From positions 1-41,613 of the IMG/VR virus record IMGVR_UViG_3300046721_000195: a stretch of 41,613 bases of DNA. One strand, given 5' to 3'. Each line of letters opens with the position of its first letter. The first letter of the stretch is position 1. Below are positions 16,775 through 23,581 of this stretch, in pieces. The position numbers and the translations under genes are program-made. This stretch comes from a virus. The notes under the pieces were generated by a model. The model made no database searches. It was not told where the DNA came from and worked only from the letters and a program-made list of their open reading frames with translations.

Positions 16775-17239
16775 TTATCTCCAGTCGTCGGCGGTTCGCC
16801 AGAAGAGTATCAGCCCCCGCGAAAATGTAAAACGTGGCCCCGGCGAAACGGTGAGCGGCGGCGGTGAAACGGCGGTGGGCGGCGGCATACCGGCGGCGTT
16901 GCGGAACTGTTGCCACCAGAGGACAGCAGCTTCGCGTGACTTCGTGGCAATCGATGGAGCATCATTAGCCGGTTCGTTGATCACGATGCGAACGGTGCGG
17001 ACGCTTGACGCCGGCAAGTTTTCCTGCGTATCGGCGGCGCCGGTTACGTCCAGCAGCCATGGCGAGCCGATGATTTGCGACTTTGGCCCAACCTCCCAGA
17101 GCGGAGCGGTCACATAATGGCGTTCAGCTTCTGGCACGGGAGCGGGAACGGGGCCGGTGCGCGGCAGTCTCCAATTGTCCTGCGCGTTGACAGTGCCGGC
17201 TGTGCCCAGGAGAACGAGGCAGATTACGATTGTCTTCAT
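16775..17239 (-). CDS. Secreted protein with N-terminal signal peptide
   Basis: A 154-residue protein beginning MKTIVICLVLLGTAGTVNAQ, a clear Sec signal peptide. The mature domain is Pro-rich with no Cys, and I do not recognise its family. The ATG at 17239, with AAGGGAAG upstream, is chosen over a longer frame from 17341 because it restores the signal peptide. It lies downstream of int in the same direction and convergent with 16613-16762. Its ribosome-binding site falls inside a perfect 12-bp inverted repeat (17243-17290). Probably a second moron gene. Confidence 0.68.
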   Translation of the reverse strand: MKTIVICLVLLGTAGTVNAQDNWRLPRTGPVPAPVPEAERHYVTAPLWEVGPKSQIIGSPWLLDVTGAADTQENLPASSVRTVRIVINEPANDAPSIATKSREAAVLWWQQFRNAAGMPPPTAVSPPPLTVSPGPRFTFSRGLILFWRTADDWR

Positions 17240-17242
17240 GTT

Positions 17243-17290
17243 TGGCTTCCCTTGTGTTGTCTCAATAGACGGCCCCCGCAAGGGAAGCCA
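17243..17290 (-). promoter_or_regulatory. 12-bp inverted repeat sequestering the RBS of the secreted-protein gene
   Basis: TGGCTTCCCTTG (17243-17254) and CAAGGGAAGCCA (17279-17290) are perfect reverse complements, 24 bases apart. On the minus transcript the second-read arm is the ribosome-binding region of the gene starting at 17239. Transcripts entering from int would fold this site shut. An outer 8-bp inverted repeat (17271-17278 with 17299-17306) overlaps and could form a competing fold. Confidence 0.6.
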
Positions 17291-17352
17291 TTCCGAAACG
17301 GGGGCCGGGGCGACCGTCGCCAGGGTAAGTGGCCGGATCACCCATCGGCACC

Positions 17353-18552
17353 CTAGGCAACCCTGTCCATTCGCACAACGTTGCTCGGGGGCAGGGCATA
17401 GTCGGCCCAGGCCTGCATGACGGCGCGGCGGCGCTCGATCACGCTGCTGGTCAGGTAGGCGCGCGCCGCCTCGTCACCGACGACGTGCGCGAGGCAGTAC
17501 TCTAGCGTCTGGTATTCCTCGGAGTTAGTCTCAGCTCCCCAGTTCCGGAACGTGGCGCGGAAGCCGTGCTGGGTGACGCCGGCGATCTCCGTCGCGACAC
17601 GCAGTAAGGTGCGGGCCGTCACGGCCTCGTCGGCGTCGAACATCTTCTCCGAGGTGAACACATAGTCTTTCGACTTCGGCATCGCCTTGATGATCGCAAT
17701 GGCCTGGCGCGACAGCGGCACGATGTGCTCCTTGCGGGCCTTCATCCTGATGGCCGGGACCGTCCAGGTCGCCTTGTCGAAGTCGATCTCGGACCACTGC
17801 ATCAACCGGATTTCTTTCGCCCGCGCACAGGTCAGGATCGCAACCTCGAGACACCGGGCCGCAACCCGGTTTTCGGACTGCAGTTTCCGCATCAGCTCAG
17901 GAAGCTGCTGCCAGGGCAGGGAGGCATGATGGACGCGCTCCTTCGCGGCGCGCTTCTTGTCCGACGCAATGGCGGGGATGTGCTTCAACAGCGACCATGC
18001 TGCCGGGTTGTCGCCGAAGAACTGTTTTTTCACCTTGGCAAGGTTGAACACCGTCTCGATGCGCCAGCGGACACGGTCGGCGCTGGCCGGTATCCTGTCG
18101 AACAGGGGCGTCAACGCGTCCACGATGTCGTCGAGCGTGATCGACGCAAGTGCGCGGTCGGCCAGTGTGGGGATCTGCGACGGCAGGCGCTTCCACAGGT
18201 ATTCCTCCATCGGGTTTTTGTTCTTGCACCAGTCGGCGGTGTGTTGCTCGACAAAGGCCTGGAACGTGATGCCCGCCGCTGCCCGGATGCGGCGCGGATC
18301 GCCGCCGCTGCGTATCAGCAGGCGCCACTCGGTCGCGATCTTCGCAGCCCGGGTGAACGCCATGTCGGCGCAGTCGGCGATCTTGAGCTCGGGGCGCGAG
18401 CGGTCCGCGGCGGTCCAGCGGAAGTAGTAGGCGCGATGCAATGTGCCATCGCTCAATCGGGTGATGCTGACGTACATGCCGCCGCCGCAGGCGACCTGGC
18501 CAACTTCGTTGAGAAAAGTAATGTCCTTGGAACTTTGTGGCTTGGTGGTCAT
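17353..18552 (-). CDS. int: Tyrosine-family site-specific integrase (P4-like)
   Basis: A 399-residue tyrosine recombinase that would insert and excise the phage at attB/attP. All core residues are visible: Arg244 (TCARAKEI), His329-x-x-Arg332 (HGFR), His356 (LAHVV) and Tyr366 (ARAY), followed by the RRRAVMQAWADY tail typical of P4-type enzymes. The N-terminal ~95 residues fit the arm-binding domain of this class. AAAAGGGAAGCCAACCC precedes the ATG. It is the last gene of the leftward early operon, separated from xis by a 286-base repeat-rich region proposed to hold attP. Confidence 0.95.
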   Translation of the reverse strand: MTTKPQSSKDITFLNEVGQVACGGGMYVSITRLSDGTLHRAYYFRWTAADRSRPELKIADCADMAFTRAAKIATEWRLLIRSGGDPRRIRAAAGITFQAFVEQHTADWCKNKNPMEEYLWKRLPSQIPTLADRALASITLDDIVDALTPLFDRIPASADRVRWRIETVFNLAKVKKQFFGDNPAAWSLLKHIPAIASDKKRAAKERVHHASLPWQQLPELMRKLQSENRVAARCLEVAILTCARAKEIRLMQWSEIDFDKATWTVPAIRMKARKEHIVPLSRQAIAIIKAMPKSKDYVFTSEKMFDADEAVTARTLLRVATEIAGVTQHGFRATFRNWGAETNSEEYQTLEYCLAHVVGDEAARAYLTSSVIERRRAVMQAWADYALPPSNVVRMDRVA

Positions 18553-18575
18553 GGGTTGGCTTCCCTTTTGAGAGT

Positions 18576-18652
18576 GATGTCGCTGGAGACTTTCACCAAA
18601 CGATGTCGTTGGTTACTTTCCTCCGGACTCGATGTCAAGGTCGCCGATTTTC
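18576..18652 (+). repeat. Three GATGTC-type direct repeats upstream of int
   Basis: Copies begin at 18576 (GATGTCGCTGGAGACTTTC), 18602 (GATGTCGTTGGTTACTTTC) and a more diverged third at 18631 (GATGTCAAGG...ATTTTC). Spacing is 26 and 29 bases. They are likely protein-binding sites (Int arm or Xis). Confidence 0.7.
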
Positions 18653-18659
18653 CGCCACC
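18639..18659. repeat. 21-bp exact direct repeat, copy 1
   Basis: Identical to 18845-18865, which encodes the C-terminus of the excisionase-like protein (AGGGKSATG). The duplication 206 bases away, just upstream of int, may be a binding site or the remnant of a recombination within the att region. Confidence 0.9.
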
Positions 18660-18666
18660 ATGAGAG

Positions 18667-18692
18667 ATCGCGAAGGATCGCGGCAAATCGCG
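18667..18692. repeat. Three ATCGCG repeats at exact 10-bp spacing
   Basis: ATCGCG occurs at 18667, 18677 and 18687, one DNA turn apart, so bound proteins would align on one face. A fourth copy is at 18739. This helical phasing is typical of cooperative binding sites such as Xis-type factors. Confidence 0.65.
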
Positions 18693-18800
18693 GCAAGTAA
18701 AGAAACCGCTGTGCTGCAGTCACTTTTGCAAACGAGGGATCGCGATGGATAGCGTCAAAACACCCACTGGGCGGCGTCCATGACCAACGACATGGCCGAC

Positions 18801-18813
18801 TAAGCTATTGATA
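18801..18813 (-). promoter_or_regulatory. IHF-consensus site
   Basis: On the minus strand the 13 bases fit WATCAANNNNTTR exactly (TATCAATAGCTTA), next to an AT-rich patch (18808-18832). IHF bending is common in attP regions of tyrosine integrases. Confidence 0.5.
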
Positions 18814-18838
18814 ATGTTACAATATTTATTTTGCGACT

Positions 18839-19054
18839 TCAACCGGTCGCCGATTTTCCGCCACCTGCAAGCGGTAACTGGTGCAGCCAGAGTGCCAGAT
18901 CGGTGCGCAGTACGATCATGCGCCGGCCAGACTTGTGCGCCACCAATGTGCCGTCGTTGATCGCGCGGCGGATGGTCACGACGCCGACATTGGCGACCTT
19001 GCCGGCCTCTTCTGTCGACAGTGCCATTTTGTCGGCGACGCGAATGTCGATCAT
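18839..19054 (-). CDS. Excisionase-like HTH protein
   Basis: A 71-residue winged-helix or MerR-like HTH protein: LSTEEAGKVANVGVVTIRRAINDGTLVAHKSGRRMIVLRTDLALWL is the usual excisionase/HTH_17 plan. Its place just upstream of the proposed attP and int supports a recombination-directionality role. The start overlaps the preceding gene's end by four bases. Its 3' end contains copy 2 of the 21-bp repeat. Confidence 0.8.
   Translation of the reverse strand: MIDIRVADKMALSTEEAGKVANVGVVTIRRAINDGTLVAHKSGRRMIVLRTDLALWLHQLPLAGGGKSATG
18845..18865. repeat. 21-bp exact direct repeat, copy 2
   Basis: Lies in the last codons of the excisionase-like gene; see 18639-18659 for the partner. Confidence 0.9.
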
Positions 19055-19245
19055 TTCCCGTCCTTTTCATCGCGCATCTGATCGTATTCGAAGTCTGGGT
19101 CGCGCCAGTTGATGTGGCATTTTCCGGTGCAGCAGGTGGGTTGCCATCCACCGAGGCGCTCGTGCGGGAGTGCGCCACAGAACTCGCAGCGGTCATCGTT
19201 GGGGTCGTGGGTTTTCCAGTCGTCGTAGCCCGGGAGGTCAGTCAT
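19051..19245 (-). CDS. Small Cys-rich (zinc-binding) early protein
   Basis: A 64-residue protein with CEFCG and CCTGKC clusters, likely coordinating one zinc. The ATG at 19245 gives MTDLPGYDDWKTHDPNDD; a longer frame from 19338 overlaps the upstream gene and is not favoured. It overlaps both neighbours, so it belongs to the leftward early operon. Function is unknown. Confidence 0.65.
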   Translation of the reverse strand: MTDLPGYDDWKTHDPNDDRCEFCGALPHERLGGWQPTCCTGKCHINWRDPDFEYDQMRDEKDGK

Positions 19246-19588
19246 CTGGGTTGTATTCCGACAGTGCGGCGCCTTCTTTTGTGGCTGCGTACCCGCTGCC
19301 GCGCGGTTCTCCGTCTTCGGTCCATAGCCCGGTGGCAAACTGAGCGAGGCCCTTGCGCTTCAGGGAACGGCAAGCGCGGCGGACGGCCTTACGATCGAGG
19401 CCGGTTTCGTCCTGCAGGAAGGCGAAGCCGGAAAAGCAGGTACCGTCCTCGTTATAGTTCAGCGCCTTTAAGACCTTCCGCTCGTTGTCAGTCATCTCTC
19501 GCCTTCCACCATGCGGCTCTCCCGTCGCCTGAGGTTCTGCCACCCACATATTGGCCTCACTGCGCAGCCGTGCCACGATGTTGGTCAC
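19238..19588 (-). CDS. Early protein with winged-helix-like C-terminus
   Basis: A 116-residue protein. Residues ~32-100 (MTDNERKVLKALNY ... DRKAVRRACRSLKRKGLAQF) look like a winged helix of the kind used for sequence recognition, ending in an effector-like tail. The GTG at 19588 overlaps the upstream TGA (GTGA). An internal ATG at 19495 is a possible shorter start. Role in the early operon is unknown. Confidence 0.65.
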   Translation of the reverse strand: MTNIVARLRSEANMWVAEPQATGEPHGGRREMTDNERKVLKALNYNEDGTCFSGFAFLQDETGLDRKAVRRACRSLKRKGLAQFATGLWTEDGEPRGSGYAATKEGAALSEYNPDD

Positions 19589-19845
19589 TTTTTGTCGTTC
19601 TCCATTTTGAGGAATGCGACAAGGGCGACATCCTTTGCTCCACGCTTGATGGCGTCAGTTGCTGTCAGGATTGCTGCACGCAATCGTTTGTTTTCGGCCT
19701 CGAGTTTTGTCACCTTCTCGGCTACGTGAACGAGGCGGAAGACCTCATCGATGTCATGCTGCATGCCGGATACCATGAACTCACCCCACGCCGCCGATAT
19801 GCCGAAGGCGTCGTCTTTTAGTTTACGCCGTTTGACAACGGTCAT
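19585..19845 (-). CDS. Coiled-coil early protein
   Basis: An 86-residue protein with a leucine-zipper-like stretch (VAEKVTKLEAENKRLRAAIL, residues ~42-61). The ATG at 19845 overlaps the upstream stop in an ATGA arrangement and is preferred to a TTG at 19860. No known family was recognised. Confidence 0.65.
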   Translation of the reverse strand: MTVVKRRKLKDDAFGISAAWGEFMVSGMQHDIDEVFRLVHVAEKVTKLEAENKRLRAAILTATDAIKRGAKDVALVAFLKMENDKK

Positions 19846-20282
19846 CGCCGGCACCGCCAAGTCTTGCCGTAGTCGACCCGGTGCATGCCGTGTTTGGTGC
19901 AGACATCGCGGACGGGAGCAACCGGCCGCTCCCTAGGAACCGGCGGATCTTTGATCGCTTCGGCGATGGCCCGTACCGGCTCGGCGGCGGCCACCCGCAT
20001 CATGACGATTGGGATCACCCGCACCCGCTTGGCCAGCAGCAGCTCGACCGGCGCCCATCTGTCCTCGAATGAGAGTGGTTCGGTTGGAAAGCCTTCAGCC
20101 GGCCACCAGCGATCATTGAACGTGTCGACAGCCGGCGGGGTGAGAACCCCCTGTGTCTGAACGGGGGTTTCCACCCCGATCAGGGCAAACACGGCCAGGA
20201 CTACCAGGACGACGAAATGCGTCACGTCGCGCGGGCGCAAGCGTGTGGCGAAGTCCCAGAAAGCGATGATGTATCTCGTCAT
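19842..20282 (-). CDS. Single-span membrane protein
   Basis: A 146-residue protein with a short basic N-terminus, one hydrophobic span (about residues 19-37, THFVVLVVLAVFALIGVET) and a Pro-rich soluble tail with a C-terminal CTKHGMHRVDYGKTWRCRR. GGAGGCGAC precedes the ATG at 20282, which is favoured over a longer frame. It sits in the middle of the leftward early operon; function is unknown. Confidence 0.65.
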   Translation of the reverse strand: MTRYIIAFWDFATRLRPRDVTHFVVLVVLAVFALIGVETPVQTQGVLTPPAVDTFNDRWWPAEGFPTEPLSFEDRWAPVELLLAKRVRVIPIVMMRVAAAEPVRAIAEAIKDPPVPRERPVAPVRDVCTKHGMHRVDYGKTWRCRR

Positions 20283-20373
20283 GTCGCCTCCATGGCGCCA
20301 TGCCCGGCCACGCATGAGTGTGCTCGGAACCCTGCGTGGCCGGTACACGGCATCCCGGTGAGGAAGCACCGGG

Positions 20374-20706
20374 CTACTGCGGTCTGGGTGGCAGCACGCG
20401 CAAACGCGTCTTCATGTCCTCGTGCGTCGGCTGCGTCGGCGAAGCCGGCCGTTCGACACCATTGAGCACGCGGTGAGCATCAAGCATTTGCTCGCCGAAC
20501 TGCTTGAACCGCTCGTTCATTTGCTCGATTTGTTGCGTCTGAGCCTTGACCTGGTCGCGTAATATTTCGGCCAGGGATTCGGTCTGGTCGAGAATTGCTT
20601 GCGCCTTATCGACTTGGTCTTTTGCGGCGCGAACCAGCGAAGAAGCCAGGCCTTCGCCGAGGCGTACAAAGTCATAGCCGGCCGCATGATCGTCTTTCTC
20701 ATTCAT
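20374..20706 (-). CDS. Helical coiled-coil early protein
   Basis: A 110-residue protein, almost entirely helical (AKDQVDKAQAILDQTESLAE, then ILRDQVKAQTQQIEQMNERF) with a Pro-rich tail. AAGGAGAACAAG precedes the ATG at 20706. It overlaps the winged-helix gene by 8 bases. A 91-base gap separates it from the next gene. Function is unknown. Confidence 0.65.
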   Translation of the reverse strand: MNEKDDHAAGYDFVRLGEGLASSLVRAAKDQVDKAQAILDQTESLAEILRDQVKAQTQQIEQMNERFKQFGEQMLDAHRVLNGVERPASPTQPTHEDMKTRLRVLPPRPQ

Positions 20707-21004
20707 CTTGTTCTCCTTGTTCATCTTTGACGATGCGATAGCCTCGACCGGTACCGCCCTTGATCCGATAGTCGGTCGACGCCAGTGCGGAATTGATGTG
20801 GTGGATGTGGACCGAGATCGTGTTGGGGGTGGCCTTGTCCTCGCGATAGATTTGCGCAGCGAGATCCTTGCGCATGATGCCGTCCGGACCGGCGCGCACG
20901 ATGGCATCCACGATATGCAGCCAGATCGGCCGCAGTCGCACGCCAAAGCGCACGGCGTAGAGCGACTGACCGCATTGCGGACATGTGTGAATGCCTGCCT
21001 TCAT
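20699..21004 (-). CDS. Zinc-knuckle plus winged-helix DNA-binding protein
   Basis: A 101-residue regulator candidate. An N-terminal CPQCGQSLY knuckle is followed by a winged helix resembling the OmpR/PhoB output domain (LHIVDAIVRAGPDGIMRKDL, ISVHIHHINSAL, RIKGGTGRGYRIVK). No receiver domain is present. I chose the ATG at 21004 because it overlaps the stop of a small upstream gene (ATGA) and starts just before the knuckle; a GTG at 21112 would run through that gene. It could be an operon-internal switch controlling later genes. Confidence 0.7.
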   Translation of the reverse strand: MKAGIHTCPQCGQSLYAVRFGVRLRPIWLHIVDAIVRAGPDGIMRKDLAAQIYREDKATPNTISVHIHHINSALASTDYRIKGGTGRGYRIVKDEQGEQDE

Positions 21005-21135
21005 CGCCTCGTCCGGGTTCGCAACCGTTTCTCCAGCTCTTGGCTCAGCCGTGTGATCTCGTCGTGATCCTTGTGTGTCCGCAGCATTGCCATGCGAAAC
21101 ACCAGTAGACACTCACGGACTCTTCGCTCTTCCAT
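21001..21135 (-). CDS. 44-residue basic helical peptide
   Basis: A short frame (MEERRVRECLLVFRMAMLRT, then HKDHDEITRLSQELEKRLRT and a basic end) sits in the gap before the winged-helix gene. Its stop overlaps that gene's ATG as ATGA. The heptad-like, charged pattern and coupling argue it is real. Function is unknown. Confidence 0.55.
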   Translation of the reverse strand: MEERRVRECLLVFRMAMLRTHKDHDEITRLSQELEKRLRTRTRR

Positions 21136-21148
21136 TTCATCGACACGC

Positions 21149-21421
21149 TCAGTTCGATTTCTCGCGTACATAGTTTCGATCCCAAAACGTGTCGGCCAGA
21201 TATGGCGCTACCTCGCGGTCGAAGACGCTCAGCTCGGAATGCATCATTCGGATTGCGGCGCTGCCGCGTGAGGCGGCAAGGACGGCAGCGCGTGCGCCGT
21301 AGAAGAACATCAGGCGTGCCATCTCGATATCGACGGGGTCCAATCGCTTTTCGAGTTCGAAGCGTTTGTGGAAACTGTCCCATGCGCTCTTCAGCGGAAG
21401 ACCGGTGCCGTTATCCGTCAC
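21149..21421 (-). CDS. Small early protein downstream of RecT
   Basis: A 90-residue helical protein starting at a GTG that overlaps the RecT stop (GTGA) with GGAAGGAAC upstream. It has an Ala-rich helix (MARLMFFYGARAAVLAASRG). A longer frame from 21607 would be embedded in recT and is rejected. Function is unknown. Confidence 0.65.
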   Translation of the reverse strand: MTDNGTGLPLKSAWDSFHKRFELEKRLDPVDIEMARLMFFYGARAAVLAASRGSAAIRMMHSELSVFDREVAPYLADTFWDRNYVREKSN

Positions 21422-22323
21422 GTTCCTTCCTCCGTCCGAGAGGCAATCTGGTGATCGATCATGTCGACCAGGCGCTTGTGCTTGGTCTCGTCGTACTGCT
21501 TCAGCGCGTCGAGACCATCGGCGTTGCGGATGATCCATTCGTTCATGGTGTCGATGTCGGGCGAGGCTTTGATCTTGTCCAGTAGCAACTTGGCCCAGAT
21601 TGGCCAATCACCATCATCGTTTCCCTTGCTCAAGGTGCAGGGTTCGGTGCCGATGAGGGCGGATTCAATTTCGACCGGCGTCGGCTTTGGCCTCATCTGC
21701 GGCAATGGCTTGTCGGCAGGTGCGCTGAACGATTGCTGCGCTGCTGTTGCCGGTTCATATTCTTCCGGCGAAATAACTCCAAGCATGAGTTCAGGTCGAT
21801 GCCGGCGCGCCCAGACGCGCGTGCCGTGATACATCAGTTGCTGATCGGGTTGTTTGGTCCAGACCTGGTTTGGCGTGCGTGCGCTCTTGAGCGTTACTTC
21901 AACAGTGCGCGGTTCGGATTCACCGCGTAACTGTCCGCTCACAGTGATCGTGCGCTCGTCGCCTTCACCCTCGTAGGCGAATGAAAGACGCGAGGTGAGA
22001 TTGCCGCGCGCGTTGATGACGGCGGCAACCAACTTGCCGGAATACATCAGCTTGCCCTGGATCACGCTGCACTCCTGTGCGACGGCGAACGGGTCCATGT
22101 CCCAGCGGATTGCCTGTTGGATCACCATGAAGCAGTCGGCCGGGGATTTTTGCAGGGCGGCCGGAACGAGTCGTGCGCCGGCCATCATGTTGGCGAGTTG
22201 CATTCCCTCGGCAAAATTGGTCGGGAGAAGACCGAATGATGGGGGTATGGCGAGAGATTGCGCGAGCGTTACGGCGGTGTTCATTTGGTCCTCTGACGTT
22301 TTGATTGTTTCAGATTGCGTCAT
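21418..22323 (-). CDS. recT: RecT-family single-strand annealing protein
   Basis: A 301-residue recombinase. The segment LPTNFAEGMQLANMMAGARL, then DCFMVIQQAIRWDMDPFAVA and GKLMYSGKLVAAVINARG, is characteristic of RecT, as is the closing PDQQLMYHGTRVWARRHRPE. It anneals homologous single strands during phage replication and recombination. No RecE-type exonuclease is adjacent; the Gp157-like protein upstream is a common companion. The stop of the upstream gene overlaps its start by four bases. Confidence 0.9.
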   Translation of the reverse strand: MTQSETIKTSEDQMNTAVTLAQSLAIPPSFGLLPTNFAEGMQLANMMAGARLVPAALQKSPADCFMVIQQAIRWDMDPFAVAQECSVIQGKLMYSGKLVAAVINARGNLTSRLSFAYEGEGDERTITVSGQLRGESEPRTVEVTLKSARTPNQVWTKQPDQQLMYHGTRVWARRHRPELMLGVISPEEYEPATAAQQSFSAPADKPLPQMRPKPTPVEIESALIGTEPCTLSKGNDDGDWPIWAKLLLDKIKASPDIDTMNEWIIRNADGLDALKQYDETKHKRLVDMIDHQIASRTEEGT

Positions 22324-22877
22324 TTTACACGAATCGTGAGGTACGGCTCCGCGTTGCTTAAAGTCGCGCCGGGCACGTCGATGTGGTGCTCGATCTCGGC
22401 CTTGATGATGACTTTGTCCGGCTCGCGCTTCACTCTAATGCAGTAATCCGGCAGCTTGGTTTCATCCGTGATGACGACTTTCGCCACGCCGGCTCGTACG
22501 CTGAGTGTTGCGCGCGGCAGCACGACGCTTTTCACGTTGGCCTTCTGCATGATGTTCAGTGCGTGTTCGCGGTAGGTTTTGGCTCTTCGCTCGAACATGC
22601 CCTGGCGGATTATGAGTTCGGCAATCTCCGCGGCCGCAGCCTCGGCATAGGCATCGGCCTGCTTCATGTATTTGACCGTCAACTCGAGATGTTCGTAGAG
22701 ACGAGTTTCGCCCTCGAGCATGTTCGCGCGGATGGCCTCGTTGCCCTCATCGAAGATGTCGGGGCAACGGATGCGCAGCATCTCGATCTGCATCTTGACG
22801 TAGGTCGGGTCCAGCCTCTTGCCCTGCTGCCATGCGCGCACTTCGCCGCAGGCCGCGCTCGTCGGGTTTTCGGTCAT
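22320..22877 (-). CDS. Siphovirus Gp157-like protein
   Basis: A 185-residue protein with the Gp157 plan: a long helical N-terminal half and then VKSVVLPRATLSVRAG and KLPDYCIRVKREPDKVIIKA. Family members sit beside recombination genes. The ATG at 22877 overlaps the TGA of the upstream membrane gene (TGATG); a TTG at 22895 is less likely. It is coupled to recT, suggesting a shared recombination role. Confidence 0.8.
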   Translation of the reverse strand: MTENPTSAACGEVRAWQQGKRLDPTYVKMQIEMLRIRCPDIFDEGNEAIRANMLEGETRLYEHLELTVKYMKQADAYAEAAAAEIAELIIRQGMFERRAKTYREHALNIMQKANVKSVVLPRATLSVRAGVAKVVITDETKLPDYCIRVKREPDKVIIKAEIEHHIDVPGATLSNAEPYLTIRVK

Positions 22878-23008
22878 CAGCTCAGCCCTATGCAAAGCAA
22901 GATCAGGGCGACGGCCCAGACCATGAAGAAAAAGCCGGCGACGATCTCGGCGGCGAGGAAACTACCGGTATGAGGTGAGAGGTGCAGCATGGGGCGCTCC
23001 GTCAGCAT
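22877..23008 (-). CDS. 43-residue single-span membrane protein
   Basis: A short protein with one strong hydrophobic span (residues ~20-42, AEIVAGFFFMVWAVALILLC). CTGGAG precedes the ATG at 23008; a second ATG at 22990 is also possible. It overlaps the upstream HNH/HTH gene by 7 bases and the Gp157-like start by one. Function is unknown; superinfection exclusion is one idea given its early position. Confidence 0.6.
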   Translation of the reverse strand: MLTERPMLHLSPHTGSFLAAEIVAGFFFMVWAVALILLCIGLS

Positions 23009-23508
23009 GGTGAACTCCAGAGATCTTCCGGCTTGATTTGCAATGCAGTCGCATAGGCAAGTTGTTTTCTGCCATTCAGGCGCCACGGATCGCGCTCTAT
23101 GCGGTAGACACTCTCACGCGCAATACCGAGGCGCCCAGCCATGGCTTCGGCTGAGATACCTTTGGCTTCCCGGTGCTCTGTGAGGAAAAGGCGACGGGCA
23201 ATTGTCATCGGATGGAGGTTGCCTGCGCGTTGTTCCGCGGCATGGTGCAGTTGATGGTGCTGACGACAGAGCCAACGCACGTTGAGTGGTTGGCCGTAAT
23301 CGTCATGATGTGCGTCAGCTTTGGGTTTGCCGCAGATTTCGCATGGCCCGCGGGTCAGTTTCCCCTGCTTAATGGCAGCATGGACTTTGGCTTGGATGGC
23401 GAGCTGGAATTTGTCGCGCCTGTGTGCGCATGACCAACATCGTTGCCGTCTGGCGCATCGTTGGAAAGATGCGCCGCAGTCAGGGCAGGTTTTGGTCCGA
23501 GCTTCCAT
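23002..23508 (-). CDS. Zinc/HNH-like protein fused to XRE helix-turn-helix
   Basis: A 168-residue first product of the leftward promoter. The N-terminal CPDCG and CWSCA pairs form a zinc ribbon. The middle CEICGKPKADAHHDDYG ... LCRQHHQLHH is an HNH-like zinc segment. The C-terminus (GISAEAMAGRLGIARESVYR, then QIKPEDLW) is an XRE HTH. The ATG at 23508, with ACGGAGCG upstream, lies about 20 bases after the predicted start of transcription. The fusion could act as an early DNA-binding regulator or a targeted nuclease; catalytic competence is uncertain. Confidence 0.72.
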   Translation of the reverse strand: MEARTKTCPDCGASFQRCARRQRCWSCAHRRDKFQLAIQAKVHAAIKQGKLTRGPCEICGKPKADAHHDDYGQPLNVRWLCRQHHQLHHAAEQRAGNLHPMTIARRLFLTEHREAKGISAEAMAGRLGIARESVYRIERDPWRLNGRKQLAYATALQIKPEDLWSSPC

Positions 23509-23533
23509 GGAAGCGCTCCGTGCGTGACGGAGA

Positions 23534-23562
23534 GCAATAGGACACGCTGTCCTAAGTGTCAA
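23534..23562 (-). promoter_or_regulatory. Leftward early promoter (PL-like)
   Basis: On the minus strand, -35 TTGACA (23557-23562), a 17-base spacer and -10 TATTGC (23534-23539). The operator at 23539-23553 fills the spacer up to the -10, and the second operator abuts the -35. It drives the HNH/HTH-recT-xis-int operon. Confidence 0.75.
23539..23553. promoter_or_regulatory. Operator O-L1 (GGAC-N5-GTCC dyad)
   Basis: AGGACACGCTGTCCT is a perfect dyad (arms extend to TAGGAC/GTCCTA). It lies between -35 and -10 of the leftward promoter, so a bound repressor would block RNA polymerase. Confidence 0.75.
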
Positions 23563-23576
23563 GGACTCATTGTCCT
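23562..23576. promoter_or_regulatory. Operator O-L2 (GGAC-N5-GTCC dyad)
   Basis: AGGACTCATTGTCCT, 23 bases centre-to-centre from O-L1, overlaps the edge of the -35 element and ends just before the repressor gene's stop. Confidence 0.75.
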
Positions 23577-23581
23577 GACGA

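Larger units (their letters stand above)
18553..18838. other. Candidate attP / recombination control region
   Basis: This gene-free stretch between int and xis holds three imperfect direct repeats (GATGTC-type), three 10-bp-phased ATCGCG repeats, an IHF-consensus match in an AT-rich patch and one copy of a 21-bp repeat whose partner lies in the xis 3' end. Such clustering is expected of arm-type Int/Xis sites around attP. The crossover core itself cannot be identified without the host attB. Confidence 0.55.
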
